Positions 12,516 to 15,714 of a stretch of DNA of 15,714 nucleotides are shown here, piece after piece (position 1 is the stretch's first letter; every line of letters begins with the position of its first letter). The notes under the pieces are model-generated. The model searched no databases. It worked only from the letters and a program-made list of their open reading frames with translations, and had not been told where the DNA came from. Source of the DNA: Gallionellaceae bacterium CG11_big_fil_rev_8_21_14_0_20_60_62 (GTDB lineage Bacteria; Pseudomonadota; Gammaproteobacteria; Burkholderiales; Gallionellaceae); contig PCWU01000002.1 in the NCBI GenBank assembly GCA_002787455.1, positions 1-15,714 of the forward strand. The letters are read 5' to 3'. Both the position numbers and the translations under genes were made by a program.

Positions 12516-15194
12516 ATGGGAAAACATTACCTTAATCCGCTCTTTGCCCCGCAATCCGTAGCCGTTTTTGGCGCCAGCGACCGGCCCGATTCAGTGGGAC
12601 AAATTGTTTTCCAGAACATGCTGCAAGGCGGCTTCAAGGGAAAGCTTTACCCGGTTAACGCAAAGAACAGCGAAGTGCAGGGACAGCGTGCGTATGCCTC
12701 AATCACCGAAATCATTGAGCCTGTAGAACTGGTGGTGATCGCCACGCCGCCGCAGAGCGTGCCTGGCATCCTGGAAGAATGCGGGTTGCATGGGGTCAAG
12801 GCGGCGATCATTATCACCGCCGGATTTGGCGAGGCGGGCCCCGCCGGTGCAGCCCTGGAGAAGCAGTTGCTGGAAGTCGCGCGACGCTTCAGGATTCGAC
12901 TGATCGGCCCCAACTGCCTCGGCATCATGCGCCCCTCGATCGGCTTGAATGCGACATTCAACAAAGGCGGCGCCAACCGGGGAGGCATCGCATTCGTCTC
13001 CCAATCGGGCGCGCTGTGCACCGCCATTCTGGACTGGGCACAGCGCAACGATGTCGGTTTTTCGAGCGTGGTATCGCTGGGCTCCTCGACTGATGTCGAC
13101 TTTGGCGAGATACTCGACTATCTGGTATCCGATCCGCTCACCCATAGCATTCTGATGTACATCGAAGGCATCCGCAATGCGCGCAGCTTTATGAGCGCCC
13201 TGCGTGCTGCCGCCCGGATTAAGCCGGTGATCCTGGTCAAGGTTGGACGTCATGCGGCAGGTTCTAAAGCGGCGATGTCGCACACCGCTTCACTGGTTGG
13301 TGCGGATGATGTGTTCGATGCCGCGGTCAGCCGGGTCGGGGTGGTGCGGGTGCAGACCGTGACCCAGTTGTTCACTGCCGCCAAGGCGTTGTCATGCGGC
13401 TTTCGCCCGGTCGGCAACCGGCTGGCGATCGTCACCAATGGCGGCGGCCCCGGCGTGATGGCGACCGACCGTGCCGCCGATCTGGGATTGTCGATGGCCA
13501 GCCTTTCGGACACCACCATCGAATATCTGAACCAACACCTGCCGCCCAACTGGCCGCACGGCAATCCGGTGGACATCATCGGTGATGCCCAGGCGGACCG
13601 CTATCACCATGCCGTCAAAGCCTGTCTGGATGACGAGAATGTGGACGGCGTGCTGGCTATCCTTACACCGCAGGCAATGACAAAACCGCTGGAATCGGCG
13701 CAGGCGCTAATCGAACTGGCCAACCACTACAGCAAACCGTTGCTGACCTGCTGGATGGGTGAAACCCAGGTGGCGGAAGCGCGCGAGGCCTTCGCCAAGG
13801 CGCATCGTCCCCACTTCCGCACCCCGGAACCAGCGGTCGAAGTGTTTTCCCATCTGTCCGCCTACTACCGCAACCAGAAGTTGCTGATGCAAATGCCCGG
13901 TCCGTTCTCGCACCATGACGAACCAGATGTGGAAAGCGCGCGCCTGATCATTGAAGGCGCGATGCAGGATCATCGTAAGATATTGTCCGAGATGGAATCC
14001 AAGGCATTGCTTGCCGCCTTCAACATTCCGGTGGCGCGCACCATGATCGCCCATTCACCGAACGAAGCCCTGCTGATCGCGCAGCAACTGGGTTTCCCGG
14101 TGGCGATGAAGATCAACTCGCCCGACATCACCCACAAAAGCGATGCAGGCGGCGTGATGCTCAATCTGCGCAATGCGCATGAGGTGCGCGCCGCCTACCA
14201 GCACATCATCGACAGCGTGCAGCACTATCGCCCCAATGCCCGGGTGGAAGGAATCTCAATCGAGCCGATGATCGTCAAGGCGAACGGGCGCGAACTGATG
14301 ATCGGCGTCACCACCGATCCCGTGTTCGGTCCGGTCATTACCTTTGGCGCGGGCGGAACGTCGGTCGAGATCATGGGTGACCGCGCGGTCGCCCTTCCCC
14401 CCCTCAACAGTTTTCTCGCGCGCGAACTGATCCAGGGCACGCGCATCGCCCGCATGCTGGGCAACTTCCGCAACATGGCACCGGCCGATATGGGGGCGCT
14501 TGAAGATGTTCTGCTGCGCGTTTCGGAAATGGTATGCGAGCTGCCGTTGCTGAAGGAAATGGATATCAATCCGCTGATCCTGGACGAACAGGGGGCGCTG
14601 GCCGCAGACGCGCGGGTGGTGGTGGAGTATCACCAACAAGGCTCCGACCGTTATTCGCACATGGCGATCTATCCTTACCCCACCCATCTGGTGAGCCAGT
14701 GGCAATTGGCAGATGGGACAGATATTGTGATTCGCCCCATCCGTCCGGAAGATGCCGATCTGGTCAAACGTTTCGTGCACGATCTTTCCGACGAATCGAA
14801 GTATTTCCGCTTCATGAACAGCGTGCAGGAATTGACCGAGGAGATGCTGGCACGGCTGACGCAGATCGACTACAGCCGCGAAATGGCGCTGCTTGCGGTG
14901 ACACGGGGCCAATCCCCCGAAACCGAGCTCGGGGTCGCGCGTTACGCCATTAATCCGGATGGATTGAGCTGCGAATTCGCCCTCGTCGTTGCCAACAACA
15001 TCGCCGGCAAAGGTCTCGGGCAGCGCTTGATGATCTCCCTGATGGAAGCGGCACGCACCAAAGGTCTGGAGGTGATCGAGGGGGAAGTATTGAGTCACAA
15101 CCACAACATGCTGAAGTTGATGAACCGCATGGGGTTCACCATCAAACCTGCGGCAGAAGATGCCGGCATCATGCAGGTCAGCAAACAGCTTTGA
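12516..15194 (+). CDS. acyl-CoA synthetase (ADP-forming)/GNAT fusion, Pat-like protein lysine acetyltransferase
   Basis: 892 residues. Domain order: CoA-binding Rossmann domain (about 8-130, VFGASDRPDSVG), succinyl-CoA-ligase-like domain (about 150-290), a second ligase domain (to about 460), ATP-grasp domain (about 485-705) and a C-terminal GNAT domain (about 730-890). The GNAT part has the acetyl-CoA loop GKGLGQRL near 831-838 and the likely catalytic Glu820 in CEFALVV. This is the Pat/PatZ layout, in which the enzyme acetylates acyl-CoA synthetases such as Acs to switch them off. Both phospho-relay histidines of ADP-forming acetyl-CoA synthetases are present: His256 in MSHTASLVG and His540 in SPDITHKSDAGG. 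The protein might therefore also make acyl-CoA. ATG at 12516 lacks a clear ribosome site. Divergent from a deacetylase gene. Confidence 0.92.
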   Translation: MGKHYLNPLFAPQSVAVFGASDRPDSVGQIVFQNMLQGGFKGKLYPVNAKNSEVQGQRAYASITEIIEPVELVVIATPPQSVPGILEECGLHGVKAAIIITAGFGEAGPAGAALEKQLLEVARRFRIRLIGPNCLGIMRPSIGLNATFNKGGANRGGIAFVSQSGALCTAILDWAQRNDVGFSSVVSLGSSTDVDFGEILDYLVSDPLTHSILMYIEGIRNARSFMSALRAAARIKPVILVKVGRHAAGSKAAMSHTASLVGADDVFDAAVSRVGVVRVQTVTQLFTAAKALSCGFRPVGNRLAIVTNGGGPGVMATDRAADLGLSMASLSDTTIEYLNQHLPPNWPHGNPVDIIGDAQADRYHHAVKACLDDENVDGVLAILTPQAMTKPLESAQALIELANHYSKPLLTCWMGETQVAEAREAFAKAHRPHFRTPEPAVEVFSHLSAYYRNQKLLMQMPGPFSHHDEPDVESARLIIEGAMQDHRKILSEMESKALLAAFNIPVARTMIAHSPNEALLIAQQLGFPVAMKINSPDITHKSDAGGVMLNLRNAHEVRAAYQHIIDSVQHYRPNARVEGISIEPMIVKANGRELMIGVTTDPVFGPVITFGAGGTSVEIMGDRAVALPPLNSFLARELIQGTRIARMLGNFRNMAPADMGALEDVLLRVSEMVCELPLLKEMDINPLILDEQGALAADARVVVEYHQQGSDRYSHMAIYPYPTHLVSQWQLADGTDIVIRPIRPEDADLVKRFVHDLSDESKYFRFMNSVQELTEEMLARLTQIDYSREMALLAVTRGQSPETELGVARYAINPDGLSCEFALVVANNIAGKGLGQRLMISLMEAARTKGLEVIEGEVLSHNHNMLKLMNRMGFTIKPAAEDAGIMQVSKQL

Positions 15195-15200
15195 GTTTGG

Positions 15201-15714
15201 TTACCCCGCGTTACCCCAGCCTGAGGTTGCGATTCCCTCGCCCAGATCGGCTTCGATCAGGCGACGGCGCACCTCAAGCAATCTTCGGAGCAAGGCAGGC
15301 TCTTGCCGGGAATACGCCTCCGCATCGGGAATGCGCTTCACCACCACACCAAGCAGCTCGGTGATCGCGTTGCCGATCGAGTTCTGGCTGATGGTCACGA
15401 TCAGCTTACCCGCATCGTTGCGATAGATGAGCTGCTTGAACGCGGGCTGCCAGCGGATGGCGTTGGCATACTTCGCATCCACGATGCAGTGGTCGCGCAC
15501 CTTCTTCGCTGTCTTCATGAAATCGTTGTTGAACAGCAGCACGTTTTCGACCTGCTCGGAAAAATACACATCCGGCAGCATCGGCGCATTGTGGGTGGAG
15601 ACTTGCGCGAAGAAGGTGCGGTAGAAATCGATGAAGCCTTTCAGCACCTCGTCATATTCACGCCAGAAGTGCACATCTTTCAGCGCAGCCGCCCCGCCCT
15701 GCACTTCCCAGCTG
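15201..15714 (-). CDS. unrecognised protein, C-terminal part (cut by window end)
   Basis: The minus-strand frame is open from the window edge to a TAA at 15201, giving about 170 C-terminal residues; the GTG at 15704 is probably internal. The sequence is hydrophilic with no membrane segment, signal or obvious metal motif. It contains an aromatic-rich stretch (HFWREYDEVLKGFIDFYRTFF), a middle part that looks mixed alpha/beta (KLIVTISQNSIGNAITELL) and an Arg-rich helix near the end (LLRRLLEVRRRLIEADLG). I do not recognise the family. It ends six bases from the stop of the convergent Pat-like gene, leaving no room for a terminator. Confidence 0.65.
   Translation of the reverse strand, partial: SWEVQGGAAALKDVHFWREYDEVLKGFIDFYRTFFAQVSTHNAPMLPDVYFSEQVENVLLFNNDFMKTAKKVRDHCIVDAKYANAIRWQPAFKQLIYRNDAGKLIVTISQNSIGNAITELLGVVVKRIPDAEAYSRQEPALLRRLLEVRRRLIEADLGEGIATSGWGNAG

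Noticed and set aside
14256..15104. Minus-strand open frame of about 280 codons opposite the GNAT and ATP-grasp parts of the Pat-like gene
   Set aside because: Antisense to two conserved domains; composition rich in His, Gln and Arg, and no recognisable motif.

Overview
The window is a chromosomal housekeeping region of a Gram-negative bacterium, most likely a betaproteobacterium and possibly of the Nitrosomonadales. This rests on gene order (yceD-rpmF-plsX-fabHDG-acpP-fabF-pabC-mltG-tmk-holB-tatD, divergent from a YceF-type maf), a Cys-less L32 protein and a proteobacterial DksA. The genus assignment is inference. I see no mobile element, CRISPR array, tRNA or rRNA, and no gene-free stretch longer than about 110 bases.

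Positions 38-10243 (minus strand) hold thirteen genes packed as one operon-like block. Transcription runs from yceD (DUF177) through rpmF, plsX, fabH, fabD, fabG, acpP, fabF, pabC, mltG, tmk and holB to tatD. Start/stop overlaps (fabD/fabG, mltG/tmk, pabC/mltG) suggest translational coupling. The block covers acyl-phosphate and phospholipid precursor synthesis, the type II fatty acid synthase core, folate precursor synthesis, peptidoglycan termination, dTMP phosphorylation, a clamp-loader subunit and a TatD nuclease. Two promoter-like sequences drive it: one ahead of yceD (perfect TTGACA, 17-base spacer, TATCAT) and one ahead of acpP.

Positions 10303-11404 (plus strand) hold maf (YceF type), divergent from yceD, and then dksA with its own promoter-like sequence. 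The yceD, acpP and dksA promoters share a GCGCGC run directly or one base after the -10 element. This is the hallmark of promoters under stringent (ppGpp/DksA) control, and one of the three precedes dksA itself. The yceD promoter also carries nine G residues in its spacer and would give an almost leaderless transcript.

Positions 11510-15194 hold a divergent pair: a class II histone-deacetylase-like enzyme (minus) and an 892-residue acyl-CoA synthetase/GNAT fusion of the Pat/PatZ type (plus). Together they look like a reversible protein-acylation module. The Pat-like protein keeps both histidines of the ADP-forming acyl-CoA synthetase phospho-relay, one of which E. coli PatZ has lost. The window ends inside an unrecognised minus-strand gene (15201 to beyond 15714) that converges on the Pat gene with only six bases between.
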